A DNA stretch of 64,000 nt from Paenibacillus ihbetae (GCF_002741055.1 NZ_CP016809.1:6426501-6490500), one strand, 5' to 3'; shown: positions 45,782 through 56,035, counted from the stretch's first letter. The notes: generated from the letters alone by a model not told the origin. Numbers and translations are program-made.

Positions 45782-46660
45782 ATGAATAATGGATTGGTCA
45801 ACGCTATTATTGCGTATATCATGTGGGGTATTCTCCCACTATATTGGAAGTTGTTTGACGATGTGCCGGCAGGCGAAATTCTGTCACATCGGGTTGTCTG
45901 GTCGTTCGTCTTCATGGGCATTCTTGTCGCGCTCCAGCGCCGTTGGGGTGAACTCAGGAAGATTGCAGCTAGCCGCTCGCTGCTGCTGTCGCTCACTGCC
46001 AGCGGATTACTGATCGCTGCGAATTGGCTGATCTTCATCTGGGCGGTCAACAACGGCCATGTTGTCGAGACAAGTCTCGGCTATTATTTGAACCCGTTGC
46101 TGAATGTACTGCTTGCGGTGGTATTCCTTCGCGAGAAGCCAAGCCGCGGCCAATGGCTTGCGATTGCCATCGCGGGTGCCGCGGTGCTCATCATCGCCAT
46201 TGACTACGGGCGGTTCCCGTGGGTTGCGATCTCGCTGGCCGTGTCGTTCGGCTTGTACGGTCTTGCGAAGAAGAAGATCGCGCAAGACGCTTCCGTAGGG
46301 TTGCTATCGGAGACGGCTGTCGTCCTGCCCGTCGCGCTCGGCTACTGGATCTATCTGGCTGCCGTAGGAAAGACAACGGCATGGACGCTGCCTCCGTCGA
46401 TGTTCATCGAACTGCTTCTTTCCGGCGTGGTAACGGCGCTGCCGCTGCTTTTCTTTGCCCGGGCGGCTGCCCGGATGACGCTGTCCACGCTCGGCTTCGT
46501 ACAATACATCGGGCCGACGATCATGCTGTTACTGAGCGTATTCGTGTTCAAGGAATCGGTCTCGCCGGTTCTGCTCATCGGCTTCGCCCTCATCTGGACA
46601 GCACTCGTCGTGTACGCAGCGGCATCCGTTCGGGGCACGAAACTCGCGAAAGCAAGCTAA
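45782..46660 (+). CDS. rarD: RarD-type EamA/DMT transporter
   Basis: A 292-residue membrane protein with ten hydrophobic segments, in two EamA repeats. The start (MWGILPLYWKLFDDVPAGEIL and SHRVVWSFVF) is characteristic of RarD, the chloramphenicol-sensitive protein group. The actual substrate is not established. ATG 45782 follows GAGGGGACGTAATC. A terminator follows. Confidence 0.88.
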   Translation: MNNGLVNAIIAYIMWGILPLYWKLFDDVPAGEILSHRVVWSFVFMGILVALQRRWGELRKIAASRSLLLSLTASGLLIAANWLIFIWAVNNGHVVETSLGYYLNPLLNVLLAVVFLREKPSRGQWLAIAIAGAAVLIIAIDYGRFPWVAISLAVSFGLYGLAKKKIAQDASVGLLSETAVVLPVALGYWIYLAAVGKTTAWTLPPSMFIELLLSGVVTALPLLFFARAAARMTLSTLGFVQYIGPTIMLLLSVFVFKESVSPVLLIGFALIWTALVVYAAASVRGTKLAKAS

Positions 46661-46693
46661 GGGGAAAGCCCCCCGTGTATTGTCATGTCATAC

Positions 46694-46732
46694 CGGTCAT
46701 CTCCGTTCAATCGCGCGGAGATGGCCTTTTTT
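46694..46732 (+). terminator. Terminator after rarD
   Basis: GGTCATCTCCG (46694-46704) pairs with CGGAGATGGCC (46716-46726), one wobble, then six T. Confidence 0.9.
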
Positions 46733-46749
46733 CGTTTGTGGCTTGATAT

Positions 46750-47661
46750 TTATGAGATGCGGGGCTTTTTACTCCATGCCAATACCAAAATCAATCCGAT
46801 AATACAGGCAGTACCCAGCCATTGAAACGAACCAAAGGGCTCTTTTAACCAAAATACGGTTGTGATCACGGCCGCCAGCGGCTCTATGCTGCTTAGGAGA
46901 CTTGTTTCTTTAGGTGTAAGGCTTTGCAGACTTTCGATATAAAACCAAAATGCGAGCATCGTGCCGAATAGGATTACGAATATAAGATACAAATAGGTGC
47001 CGATCGACAGACTTCTAAAATCCATTTGCCAAGGCGGGTGGATCAAGCTTAATCCCAAACCGCCGATGATCATCGCCCATCCGACAATGACGAGGGAATC
47101 ATATTGCTTTAATAACGGAACTGCGTACAAGGTATAGAAGGCCAGGGCTATCCCAGATAAAATACCCCAAACGATGGCAGTGGGCGGCACGGAAATTCCG
47201 GATATGGAGCCGTTGGTTAACAAGAAAAAACAGCCTGCTGCAGCAAGGAGCACGGATACCAAATCTTTTAGCGTTAGAGTCATTTGTCTCCGCAGGATCA
47301 AATAGATGATGATCATGACAGGCGCTAAGTACTGCAGCAGCGTCGCTACAGCAGCATTACCGTGCTGAATCGATGCCATATACGTATATTGAACCGAAAG
47401 CATACCAACCAAACCGAAAACAATAAGTTGAATCGCAGACCTCCGGTTTTTCCAAACGCCAATGATTTGCGAGCGATCCTTGGCTAGAAAATGAACAGTT
47501 AATAGTAAAATCCCGGCGATGAGCAAACGTGTCGTTACAAGCCAATTGACATCAATTGCGGTTTGCTGAAAGAGCCTCTTGGAGACGGTACCGCTGATCC
47601 CCCAAAATAGCGCTCCTGTTGTAACAAGAAATAATCCTTTTCGCCTAGCTGCTTTATCCAT
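46750..47661 (-). CDS. EamA/DMT family transporter
   Basis: A 303-residue membrane protein with ten hydrophobic segments in two EamA repeats ([16 protein letters not shown] and [19 protein letters not shown]). It is probably a metabolite or amino-acid exporter. ATG 47661 has no strong site visible, so the start is less certain. Divergent from an AraC gene 110 bp away, which may regulate it. Confidence 0.87.
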   Translation of the reverse strand: MDKAARRKGLFLVTTGALFWGISGTVSKRLFQQTAIDVNWLVTTRLLIAGILLLTVHFLAKDRSQIIGVWKNRRSAIQLIVFGLVGMLSVQYTYMASIQHGNAAVATLLQYLAPVMIIIYLILRRQMTLTLKDLVSVLLAAAGCFFLLTNGSISGISVPPTAIVWGILSGIALAFYTLYAVPLLKQYDSLVIVGWAMIIGGLGLSLIHPPWQMDFRSLSIGTYLYLIFVILFGTMLAFWFYIESLQSLTPKETSLLSSIEPLAAVITTVFWLKEPFGSFQWLGTACIIGLILVLAWSKKPRIS

Positions 47662-47770
47662 GGCTGATTCTCCACCCTAAATGTAATAATAGTGTTATAA
47701 TAGGTGAAAAAATCGTACAAGGATACCGTAATTGGATATAAAAATATAAGGATATTGAGGTAGAGATCCC

Positions 47771-48685
47771 TTGCAAATAAAAGATTTCAGGATCGATCAG
47801 AACTTGAAGGAACAAACCGAGCATCGAACGGTCGTACTGCCTTTTGCCTGTTACCAAACGACCATTAACCAAAATATTCACGGTCATATTCCGCTCCATT
47901 GGCATGATGAAATCCAGTTTGTTCGGATTGTTAAAGGGGAAGCGGTTTTTCAAGTCAATGAAGTGAAATTAACCCTTCGGCAAAGCGAAGGGATCTTTAT
48001 CAACAGCGGCTGTTTGCACATGGCGGAAGATATGAATCAATCGGACTGTGTTTATATTTGTTTAAATGTTTCCCCTCATTTTGTTGTACCGAGAGAGCTT
48101 TACGCAACTCATGTTGTTCCGTATACCCAAGCTACGAATTTGCCATATTTGTGTATGGATTCTAATCAGGCTTGGGCGAAAAACATTTTAGATGCCATCG
48201 TGAATATCTATCAATCGGTTCAACAACAACAGCCTTACTATGAAATCGATGTTGCCATGAATCTTACGTTCATTTGGAGAAACCTAATCATGAATGGCTT
48301 TCAACTCACTTACGACCAGTCGGAGGCTGTCAGGAGTCAGCGGATGAAGCGGATGCTAAGCTGGATCGATAACCATTACGCCGAAAAAATCACGTTAGAT
48401 GATATTGCCAGAGCCGGCCATTTGAGCCGTTCGGAATGCTGCCGCTATTTCAAACGAATGCTAAACACGACACCGATGAATTATGTGATCGATTACAGAC
48501 TTCAGAAAAGTTTGCTCCTGCTGCAGCAATCCGGTTCTAACGTTACCGAAGTGGCATACAAGGTTGGATTTAACAGCACCAGCTATTTTATCGAAACATT
48601 CAAAAAGTCGATGAACATGACGCCGCTGGCTTACAAAAAATTAAAAACGAATGCGCACTGCAACCCGCGCTTTGAGCAAACATAG
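47771..48685 (+). CDS. AraC family regulator with cupin sensor domain
   Basis: A 304-residue protein. The N-terminal half is a cupin-like sensor (HGHIPLHWHDEIQFVRIVKGEA), and two C-terminal HTH motifs follow (ITLDDIARAGHLSRSECCRYFKR and NVTEVAYKVGFNSTSYFIETF). The start is TTG 47771, with GAGGTAGAG about eight bases upstream; no ATG fits. It probably regulates the divergent EamA transporter. Confidence 0.88.
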   Translation: MQIKDFRIDQNLKEQTEHRTVVLPFACYQTTINQNIHGHIPLHWHDEIQFVRIVKGEAVFQVNEVKLTLRQSEGIFINSGCLHMAEDMNQSDCVYICLNVSPHFVVPRELYATHVVPYTQATNLPYLCMDSNQAWAKNILDAIVNIYQSVQQQQPYYEIDVAMNLTFIWRNLIMNGFQLTYDQSEAVRSQRMKRMLSWIDNHYAEKITLDDIARAGHLSRSECCRYFKRMLNTTPMNYVIDYRLQKSLLLLQQSGSNVTEVAYKVGFNSTSYFIETFKKSMNMTPLAYKKLKTNAHCNPRFEQT

Positions 48686-48746
48686 GAACAGTAGGAGGGT
48701 TAAAGCCCAGCCGACTACAAAACTACCAAATTGAAAAAGGATGTCG

Positions 48747-50141
48747 ATGATTTTGCCAATTAATTCATTTGAAAACTATCCAATGAGCTGGAAACCATCG
48801 ATTGATAAAACGCAAAAACCTATTTATAAAGCACTCGCAAGGCAGTTGTACCAGGACATTTTGAACGGCGTTTTATTACCTGGAACAAGACTTCCCTCAC
48901 AGCGTGAACTGGCCGATTATTTAGACTTGAATTTGAGCACGATATCAAAAGCGTTTAAAATGTGCGAGTTGAAAGGCTTGTTAAGTGCAGCAGTTGGCAG
49001 TGGGACATTCGTATCTTATGATGCGTTATCGAATGCCTATTTACTTGAAGAGGCGAAGCCGAAACATTTAATCGAAATGGGAGCCACATTGCCAGATAAT
49101 GCTTCATACGAGCCGTTGTTGCTGCAACTCAAAAGCATGCTGCAAGAAACGGATTATGCAAAGTGGTTTGGCTATGGCCGGGCAGGTGAAAGCCTTTGGC
49201 AAAAGGACGCAGCGATTAAGTTAATCCGAAGAAGCGGCTTTGAAACAACAGTTGACCGAATCTTATTGGCTAATGGGGGGCAAAACGTCATAGCGGCCAC
49301 ACTTGCTAGTTTATGCAAGCCCGGAGACCGCATTGGTGCCGATACACATACTTACCCCGGCTTAAAAACAGCAGCAGCGATGCTCAGTATCCAGATTGTA
49401 CCGATAAAGTCCGAGAACAATGTAATGAATCCAATCGCCTTGGAATATGCGTGTAAAAATGACAATATAAAAGGGATCTACTTGATTCCAGATTATCATA
49501 ATCCGACAGCTATCACGATGTCCGTAGACAATCGCAAAAGGATTGCAGCAATTGCAAAAAAGTATAATCAGTTCGTGATTGAGGATGCGGCTTACAGTCT
49601 CCAATGCGAATATTCGCTTCCAGCAGTCGCCTCCTTTGCACCAGAGCATACGATCTATATTGCGAGTTTATCCAAATCAATCGCACCGGGGCTGCGACTA
49701 GCTTATGCAGCCGTTCCGAGTGCCTTCAAGGACCCGATTTCAAAGGCGATTTATAATTTGAATGTGTCCGTTTCGCCGTTATTTACTGAACTGGCAGCAC
49801 GTACGATTGTATCGAATCAATTCGAGGGATTAATTAAGGGGCATCGGGAACAAGCCATTCGCAGAAACCAAATCGTAAACCGGTATTTAGCAGACTATAC
49901 GTGCTTTGGGGCTGAAGCAGGCATCTTTCGTTGGCTGCTGTTACCAGGCGTGATCACAGGCGCAGAGTTCGAAAGGCTGGCAGCTCAGCGGGGGGTACAG
50001 GTGTATGCGGCAGATCGCTTCGTTGTGGGGAATAGTTCCCCGGAGCGGGCAGTAAGGATTGCAGTCTGTGCACCAGAAACACTTGAAGAACTAGAGGAAG
50101 GATTGAGGATCCTTCAATGTTTACTTAAAGAGCTGACTTAA
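48747..50141 (+). CDS. MocR-type regulator, GntR HTH fused to aminotransferase
   Basis: About 464 residues. The N-terminal winged helix (TRLPSQRELADYLDLNLSTISKAF) is joined to a fold-type I aminotransferase domain; the PLP lysine is in YIASLSKSIAPGLRLAY. MocR proteins sense amino compounds, PLP or their adducts. ATG 48747 has AAAAAGG six bases upstream; 48741 is also possible. No divergent target is adjacent except the EamA-AraC unit upstream, which fits control of amino-acid export. Confidence 0.9.
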   Translation: MILPINSFENYPMSWKPSIDKTQKPIYKALARQLYQDILNGVLLPGTRLPSQRELADYLDLNLSTISKAFKMCELKGLLSAAVGSGTFVSYDALSNAYLLEEAKPKHLIEMGATLPDNASYEPLLLQLKSMLQETDYAKWFGYGRAGESLWQKDAAIKLIRRSGFETTVDRILLANGGQNVIAATLASLCKPGDRIGADTHTYPGLKTAAAMLSIQIVPIKSENNVMNPIALEYACKNDNIKGIYLIPDYHNPTAITMSVDNRKRIAAIAKKYNQFVIEDAAYSLQCEYSLPAVASFAPEHTIYIASLSKSIAPGLRLAYAAVPSAFKDPISKAIYNLNVSVSPLFTELAARTIVSNQFEGLIKGHREQAIRRNQIVNRYLADYTCFGAEAGIFRWLLLPGVITGAEFERLAAQRGVQVYAADRFVVGNSSPERAVRIAVCAPETLEELEEGLRILQCLLKELT

Positions 50142-50156
50142 TAGAAATATTGTTTG

Positions 50157-50187
50157 CCATACAATTATAATATTGTATGGTTTTTTT
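50157..50187 (+). terminator. Terminator after mocR-type gene
   Basis: CCATACAAT (50157-50165), loop TATAAT, ATTGTATGG (50172-50180), then seven T. Confidence 0.92.
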
Positions 50188-50259
50188 GCGCGTGTTATGA
50201 TGGGGCAAATCTGATTAGAGGGTTGGGTGCAGCCCTTTCTGGAGGAAAGAAGGCACGAA

Positions 50260-51372
50260 ATGAACAATCAAGTGGTTATCGTTGGGGCTGGTTTAAGCGG
50301 CCTTCGAGCTGCGTCTCTACTGCATGAGCATGGTATCCCATGCAGGGTGCTAGAGGCAAGAGACCGGATTGGCGGCAGAGTCTTGAGCACTTCGGTTCTT
50401 GACCGGCCTGACTTGGGCAAATATGATCTTGGACCGACATGGTTCTGGCCGCAGTATGAGACCAGGATTGCCAAGCTCGTTAATGAACTGAACCTGGAAA
50501 CATTTATTCAATATGCCAATGGAGCGATGCTGCTGGAACGGTCGCACAACAAATCGCCCGAGCGATATATGCTGCCAGCTAACGCGAATATAAGCTCATT
50601 TCGATTAAGAGGTGGGGTGCAATCTCTTATCGATGCATTGGCCGATAGAATACCTCCCGGGACAATCAAGTTAGGAACACGTGTTACAGCCCTGGAGCTC
50701 GATAAAGGTGGTGCAGTTACGATAGAAGCGGAGCTTTCTGATGGAGAGAGAAGACGAATATCAGCAAGTGCGGTGATCCTAGCCCTGCCACCTCGGATTG
50801 CAGCCCGACATATGGAATTCTCCCCGCCGCTTCCCCCAGAGCTGATTACTGATCTTGTCAGCAAACCTACGTGGATGGCAGGACAGGCCAAGGCAGTTGT
50901 CATCTACGATCGTCCTTTTTGGAGAGAACTGGGGCTTTCCGGTTTCGCGTCGAGCCGAGTCGGACCCTTGCAGGAAATCCATGATTCTTCTCCTGATGCA
51001 GGCTCCTCTGGAGCACTATTCGGTTTCTTCGGAATACCGGCAAAAGTACGCCATGAGCTGGGGCAGGAGGAGTTGAAAAAAATGGTCATTGGCCAATTGG
51101 TTCGGATGTTTGGACCCGCGTCTCATCAAATAAACGCGTTTCTTTACAAAGATTGGTCTGAAGATGAAGAAACGGCTGTTAAAGAAGATTCCTATCCACT
51201 TAAGAATTATCCGGTATACGGCCAACCGCCATTAGTCGGGAATTGGGAGAAGAAAATCTCCTTTGCTGGTACAGAGACGGATTCGCAATTCGGCGGGCAT
51301 TTGGAAGGTGCACTTCGATCAGCTGAAAAGGCAGTTTCAGAGATTTCTGAATGGATAGGAGGTCATGCATGA
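50260..51372 (+). CDS. Flavin-containing amine oxidase family protein
   Basis: A 370-residue FAD protein. The dinucleotide motif is at the N-terminus (VVIVGAGLSGLRAASLL), with ARDRIGGRV following. The C-terminal FAGTETDSQFGGHLEGALRSA is the monoamine-oxidase FAD-binding end. ATG 50260 follows TTTCTGGAGGAAAGAAGG. At 370 residues it is shorter than the typical 450, so the substrate domain is reduced. It lies 64 bp before an MFS gene and is probably co-transcribed. The substrate is unknown. Confidence 0.88.
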   Translation: MNNQVVIVGAGLSGLRAASLLHEHGIPCRVLEARDRIGGRVLSTSVLDRPDLGKYDLGPTWFWPQYETRIAKLVNELNLETFIQYANGAMLLERSHNKSPERYMLPANANISSFRLRGGVQSLIDALADRIPPGTIKLGTRVTALELDKGGAVTIEAELSDGERRRISASAVILALPPRIAARHMEFSPPLPPELITDLVSKPTWMAGQAKAVVIYDRPFWRELGLSGFASSRVGPLQEIHDSSPDAGSSGALFGFFGIPAKVRHELGQEELKKMVIGQLVRMFGPASHQINAFLYKDWSEDEETAVKEDSYPLKNYPVYGQPPLVGNWEKKISFAGTETDSQFGGHLEGALRSAEKAVSEISEWIGGHA

Positions 51373-51436
51373 TGGAAGTGTGGCACCGGTTCGATGAAAT
51401 GGAAACAATGGTATAAAGTTGAGGAGGGATGGAAGC

Positions 51437-52744
51437 ATGTCGACCCATACGGCGTTAGTTAAAGAGAAAATAGACAACATTGGGGAATCACTGAGGCCAT
51501 TTCTGGATTCCCCCCGAAAGCTGCATCAGTTGCACAAAAGAACGATGATTATCGTTATTGTCTCTCAAATTTTTGGTGGCGCGGGATTGGCTGCAGGGAT
51601 CACGGTAGGGGCGCTGCTTGCGCAGGATATGCTCGGAACAGACAAATATGCTGGCGTACCAACAGCATTGTTTACGCTAGGCTCTGCTGCTGCAGCGTTA
51701 ACCGTCGGTCGCTTGTCCCAACGCTTGGGCCGTCGTGCCGGGCTGTCTGCCGGCTTCTTAACTGGCGGAATTGGTGCTGCAGGCGTCGTCTTGGCAGCCA
51801 ACCTCAATAATATAATGCTGCTCTTTCTTTCGCTGCTGGTTTATGGGGCAGGGACCGCAACTAACCTGCAGGCAAGATATGCCGGTACGGATCTGGCACT
51901 CCCGACAGGACGGGCTAAAGCCATTAGTACGGCTATGGTCTTCACGACGTTTGGTGCGGTTGCCGGACCGAATCTTGTAAATATTACAGGCCGGATAGCG
52001 ACTTCTCTTGGCGCTCCTGCTTTATCCGGGCCATTTATTCTGGCAGCTATCGCGTATATTTTAGCAGGATTAGTACTTCTCATTTTTCTGCGGCCTGATC
52101 CTTTAATCGTGGCCAAAGCCATTACAGAAGTTCAGTTGGCAAAAGATAATCAAAACAACCCACAGCCAGTGCATGCTTTGGAAGCGAATATTAATAAGCG
52201 AGGAATCATAGTTGGTGCGTCAGTCATGGTGCTAACCCAGGTTGTTATGATTGCTATTATGACCATGACACCCGTTCACATGAAGCATCACGGACACGGA
52301 CTAAAGGAGGTTGGCGTTGTGATCGGAATCCATGTTGCAGCCATGTATCTGCCATCGCTGCTGACGGGTGTTCTCGTTGATAAGTACGGAAGATTGCCGA
52401 TGTCCTATGCCTCCGGCATTACTTTGCTTTTGGCGGGTTTACTAGCTGCATTTGCACCCGGGGATTCGATGATCCTGCTCATTCTTGCGCTTGCGCTTCT
52501 CGGATTAGGATGGAATTTTGGCTTAATTAGCGGTACTGCAGCGATAGTCGATGCCGCGCCTCCGCAGATGCGCGCGAAGACTCAAGGAACTGTGGATGTT
52601 CTTATCGCTTTGGCTGGTGCATCCGGAGGTGCTTTGTCGGGGATGGTTGTGGCTCAGTCCAGTTATTCGATGCTCTCCTTGACCGGAGGTTTTCTGTCAT
52701 TGCTTCTTATACCGGTTGTCTTGTGGTCCCGAAGAAAAGGGTGA
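51437..52744 (+). CDS. MFS transporter
   Basis: A 435-residue membrane protein with about twelve segments. The LSQRLGRRAGLSAG loop is the MFS signature between helices 2 and 3, and DKYGRLPMSYASG is its counterpart in the second half. ATG 51437 is set by GAGGAGGG; a TTG at 51419 lies before that site. It probably shares a transcript with the amine oxidase, perhaps importing its substrate or exporting its product. Confidence 0.88.
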   Translation: MSTHTALVKEKIDNIGESLRPFLDSPRKLHQLHKRTMIIVIVSQIFGGAGLAAGITVGALLAQDMLGTDKYAGVPTALFTLGSAAAALTVGRLSQRLGRRAGLSAGFLTGGIGAAGVVLAANLNNIMLLFLSLLVYGAGTATNLQARYAGTDLALPTGRAKAISTAMVFTTFGAVAGPNLVNITGRIATSLGAPALSGPFILAAIAYILAGLVLLIFLRPDPLIVAKAITEVQLAKDNQNNPQPVHALEANINKRGIIVGASVMVLTQVVMIAIMTMTPVHMKHHGHGLKEVGVVIGIHVAAMYLPSLLTGVLVDKYGRLPMSYASGITLLLAGLLAAFAPGDSMILLILALALLGLGWNFGLISGTAAIVDAAPPQMRAKTQGTVDVLIALAGASGGALSGMVVAQSSYSMLSLTGGFLSLLLIPVVLWSRRKG

Positions 52745-52796
52745 TGACTGGCATTCCAAACGCGATATATGAAGGGAAATAATGAAGATAAGGTAG

Positions 52797-52824
52797 AGGC
52801 TGCTCTTGTGAGCAGTCTTTTTTT
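52797..52824 (+). terminator. Terminator after MFS gene
   Basis: AGGCTGCTC (52797-52805), TTGT loop, GAGCAGTCT (52810-52818), then a run of T. Confidence 0.85.
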
Positions 52825-52893
52825 GTTTAGCAGCTCCCTAATTTATGGGAATATGATATTCTTATGAGAGAATATTACAGAGGAGAGAGCAGG

Positions 52894-53853
52894 ATGTCGG
52901 AACATGATGAACTAGCAGCGCAAAGACGCAAAAATTTAAGGCTTATTCATTTCAGCAAAGAGGATCAATCGCTTGTCGAGTCTGAGAAGCCAAAAGAGAC
53001 GTTTGCCGACGTCGGAGGCTTGGAAGAGGTTAAGAAGAAAATCAGAATGAATTTTATATTACCTCTGAAGCAGCCGGAAGTATATGCTGCATACGGCAAA
53101 CAAGCTGGAGGGAGCTTGCTCCTGTACGGGCCACCCGGATGCGGCAAAACATTTTTGGCACGAGCGGTGGCAGGCGAGATCGATGCTAATTTCTTTCAAG
53201 TAGAGCTTCAGTCAATTCTTTCGATGTATTCTGGCCAGAGCGAACATAATTTACACGATATATTTGAAAAAGCGCGGGAAAACAAACCTTGCGTTATTTT
53301 CATTGATGAAATCGATGCCCTTGGAGGCAGCCGGCATCAAATGCGCCAGCATCATGACCGCATGCTTGTTAACCAATTACTGCTGGAGCTTGACGGTCTG
53401 CAGGCGGAGAACGATAACGTGTTTGTCATCGGAGCAACCAATACGCCTTGGTACCTTGATTCCGCATTGAGACGTCCCGGACGCTTTAACCATCTGGTTT
53501 TTGTACCGCCGCCTGAAGAGGCAGAGCGTCAAACCATTCTGGAACTGAAGCTATCCGGTAAGCCGCTGGGCTCGCTGAACCTGCCCAGAATTGCTGCAGA
53601 GACGAAGTTTTATTCCGGAGCCGACTTAGAGCAGTTAGTCCATGATGCCGTAGAATCAGCGATGGAGCGTACGTTTGAGAAGGGTGAGATCCAGCCTATC
53701 ACTCAGGACGATTTAAAGAGATCCGCAAAGGGCCGGAAGGCAACAACGCTGGATTGGTTTGCTACTGCAAAGAATTACGCGACGTTCAGTGACGTTAACG
53801 GGGATTATCAAACCGTATTGGATTACATTAAGAAGCATGGCGTCAAGTCGTAA
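52894..53853 (+). CDS. AAA+ ATPase, FtsH/Cdc48-type single module
   Basis: A 319-residue classical AAA ATPase without a protease domain. An N-terminal ~35-residue tail is followed by FADVGGLEEVKKKI, Walker A GPPGCGKT (79-86), a pore-like region, Walker B VIFIDEID (134-141), sensor-1 GATNTP and arginine fingers R193-R194 (LRRPGRF). It should form a hexamer that remodels proteins. ATG 52894 follows AGAGGAGAGAGCAGG. The next gene, 22 bp on, encodes a TPR membrane protein, a plausible adaptor or anchor. Confidence 0.9.
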   Translation: MSEHDELAAQRRKNLRLIHFSKEDQSLVESEKPKETFADVGGLEEVKKKIRMNFILPLKQPEVYAAYGKQAGGSLLLYGPPGCGKTFLARAVAGEIDANFFQVELQSILSMYSGQSEHNLHDIFEKARENKPCVIFIDEIDALGGSRHQMRQHHDRMLVNQLLLELDGLQAENDNVFVIGATNTPWYLDSALRRPGRFNHLVFVPPPEEAERQTILELKLSGKPLGSLNLPRIAAETKFYSGADLEQLVHDAVESAMERTFEKGEIQPITQDDLKRSAKGRKATTLDWFATAKNYATFSDVNGDYQTVLDYIKKHGVKS

Positions 53854-53875
53854 TGTATAGGAGGGGATAGGGCTG

Positions 53876-54748
53876 GTGGAGGACGTACATAATTACGCCG
53901 CTTATACGAAAGCGCAGCAGCTTATCAAATGGAGGCGGTATAAAGAAGCTTTAAAGGAAGCTGAGCAGTTAATAAGCCAAGTACCGGAGCACCCGGACGT
54001 CTTTGCGCTGATCTCGCAAATTCACTTATTCATGGATGAATACGACAAAGCACTGCATTGGTCCAATCAGGCGCTTAAACGGGAACCACAGCACGAGCTG
54101 GCCTGGTTTGTGCGCGTCAGCGTTTACTACTATACGGATAAGGATCGGGCTTTCGAAGAAGCTCTGCAAGAAGCTTTACGGATAGATCCCTATGAGCCTC
54201 ATTATTATTATCTGCAGGCAAATACGTTGAACAAAAAGGGGAGGCCAAAGCAAGCAAAGACGGCACTTTCACATGCGCTTGAACTGCGTCCGGAATCACC
54301 ATTATATTTGGCTTTGTTAAGCTATACGGAAGCGTTGCTGACAAACTTAGAGGATTCTGCCAGGTTGGAAAGGCAAGCCCTCAACAATAATATGGAATCG
54401 CCAAATGTATATTTTTTCCTCGGCTTGGCGTCTGGCCAGCGTGGGGAATACAAGCTGAAAGAGACGTATATGCGAAATGCCGTCCGCTTGGACCCGGACA
54501 GCAAACAGTTCCAGGATGAATATTTAGATGCGCTTCAGCATAACGAAAAGTTATTTAAAATATGCTTGTGGCCTGTAAAATTTTTGCGGAAAATGAAGAA
54601 CTGGCAGATTCTGCTCACCTGGGTTGTGGCAATGCTATTATTTAGGCCTTTGCTCATTTTGTTCATCGTGTTGTATGTGCTCTTGCATTGGGTAACCAAA
54701 GCGATCGTGCACGTCAAAGTTTTTGGCTGGGGACGCAGAGGCGTTTGA
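53876..54748 (+). CDS. TPR protein with C-terminal membrane segments
   Basis: A 290-residue protein. About five or six TPR-like repeats occupy residues 1-215 (e.g. YKEALKEAEQLISQVPEHPD and KQAKTALSHALELRPESP). One or two hydrophobic segments follow at about 235-275 (LLTWVVAMLLFRPLLILFIV), and the end is basic. It starts at GTG 53876, eight bases after AGGAGGGG. Cotranscribed with the AAA+ ATPase, it may recruit the ATPase to the membrane; this is inference. Confidence 0.85.
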   Translation: MEDVHNYAAYTKAQQLIKWRRYKEALKEAEQLISQVPEHPDVFALISQIHLFMDEYDKALHWSNQALKREPQHELAWFVRVSVYYYTDKDRAFEEALQEALRIDPYEPHYYYLQANTLNKKGRPKQAKTALSHALELRPESPLYLALLSYTEALLTNLEDSARLERQALNNNMESPNVYFFLGLASGQRGEYKLKETYMRNAVRLDPDSKQFQDEYLDALQHNEKLFKICLWPVKFLRKMKNWQILLTWVVAMLLFRPLLILFIVLYVLLHWVTKAIVHVKVFGWGRRGV

Positions 54749-54798
54749 GTAGACAGGGGCGTCCGATTTAGGAGGCACATGAACATCATTCGATTGAA

Positions 54799-54825
54799 AG
54801 TCGCTATTTAGCGGCTTTTTTATTT
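54799..54825 (+). terminator. Terminator after TPR gene
   Basis: AGTCGCT and AGCGGCT with a 4-nt loop and one wobble pair, followed by TTTTTTATTTT. Confidence 0.78.
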
Positions 54826-55042
54826 TATTGGTACAGGTTCTTGTTCCGATTGCCCGAAATGGATATGAACTCGTTTTTTTCGAATGAACACATATCTAAT
54901 TAAAAACTCGACAGCTAACAACGGGGTAACATACTGAGGTCAGTTTTCCCTACATAAGGAGGAAAATGTACCCAACTTTTCTGCAATGGATTATAATTGT
55001 TGTATATTCTGATTGGCTGAGCCATTGAGAAGGGGAATCGAG

Positions 55043-55918
55043 ATGACGATACGTTATATGATAGATGGCAAGCCTGCATTAAACAGCAATCATCTGGAAT
55101 GGGAACATATTCAATACGTGAAGTGGAGTAAAGTTGCCCCTCAGGAAAGCTACGTTGAATCAATGCCTTATTATTTGATTACCGTAAATTCAACCCCAGA
55201 ACCGATTAAGGCGGTGTCGCGTTTCGAAGGACGTGACAACGAGCGACTGGCGAGAGTTGGTGAGACCGCTATATTCATGCCTGGCAATTTAGAATACTTT
55301 CGTTTGGAGAAGGTGGAGGCTTCTTTTAGTTGTATTATGCTGTCTCCTTCGTTGGTTGAACAAGTGGCAACTCAAGCTGACTTGAATATAGTCGATCATG
55401 GTGAATTAATAAACAAAATATCTTTATATGATTCGAAACTATTTCAATTAAGTCAATGGTTAGAAGATGGAATCAATAACAACGGAGCAAGAGGAAAGCT
55501 ATACGTCGAATCATTATCCAATCTGATGGCCCTTCATCTGTTGGAGATGAATAAAACCTCCCCTCATAAGCAGCTTTATGTTTCGAAGAACTTATCAGAA
55601 CAACAACTGGCAAGAGCCATTGAGTTTATGAATGTCCATTTTGATCGGGATATTTCGCTTGAAGAGTTGGCTAAACTGGTCAATTTAAGTCAAACCCATT
55701 TGATTCGAATGTTTAAACAAACGACGGGATTAAGTCCTTATCAATATTTCTTGCACTTAAGGATTGATAAAGCGAAGACGCTTATCAAGAGCCGTGAATT
55801 TACAGTGGGAGAAATTGCAGGGATTCTCGGATTTACCGACCAAAGTCATTTGAATCGCCATTTTAAGCGAATTACTGGGTTGTCTCCGAGAGAATACATG
55901 TCAACTTGGATCGTTTAA
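55043..55918 (+). CDS. AraC family transcriptional regulator
   Basis: A 291-residue regulator with an N-terminal beta-rich sensor domain and two C-terminal HTH motifs (ISLEELAKLVNLSQTHLIRMFKQ and FTVGEIAGILGFTDQSHLNRHFK). ATG 55043 follows GAAGGGGAATCGAG. The IS1182-family element sits directly downstream in its terminator. The target is unknown. Confidence 0.9.
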   Translation: MTIRYMIDGKPALNSNHLEWEHIQYVKWSKVAPQESYVESMPYYLITVNSTPEPIKAVSRFEGRDNERLARVGETAIFMPGNLEYFRLEKVEASFSCIMLSPSLVEQVATQADLNIVDHGELINKISLYDSKLFQLSQWLEDGINNNGARGKLYVESLSNLMALHLLEMNKTSPHKQLYVSKNLSEQQLARAIEFMNVHFDRDISLEELAKLVNLSQTHLIRMFKQTTGLSPYQYFLHLRIDKAKTLIKSREFTVGEIAGILGFTDQSHLNRHFKRITGLSPREYMSTWIV

Positions 55919-55927
55919 AGAACATGA

Positions 55928-55949
55928 GAGCCACAATTCATTGTGGCTT
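55928..55949. repeat. Left 22-bp direct repeat flanking IS1182-family element
   Basis: Contains a perfect hairpin AGCCACAA-TTCA-TTGTGGCT, identical to 57508-57529. It is probably the terminator of the AraC gene, duplicated on insertion. The left copy has no T-run. Confidence 0.8.
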
Positions 55950-56035
55950 CAGATTGTCGAGAAACCCTGTACTTTTTTCTAAAGTGCAGGGTTTCTCAAT
56001 TTCAAGTGGTCACTTCAAAAGTGAAAACGGGGAGA

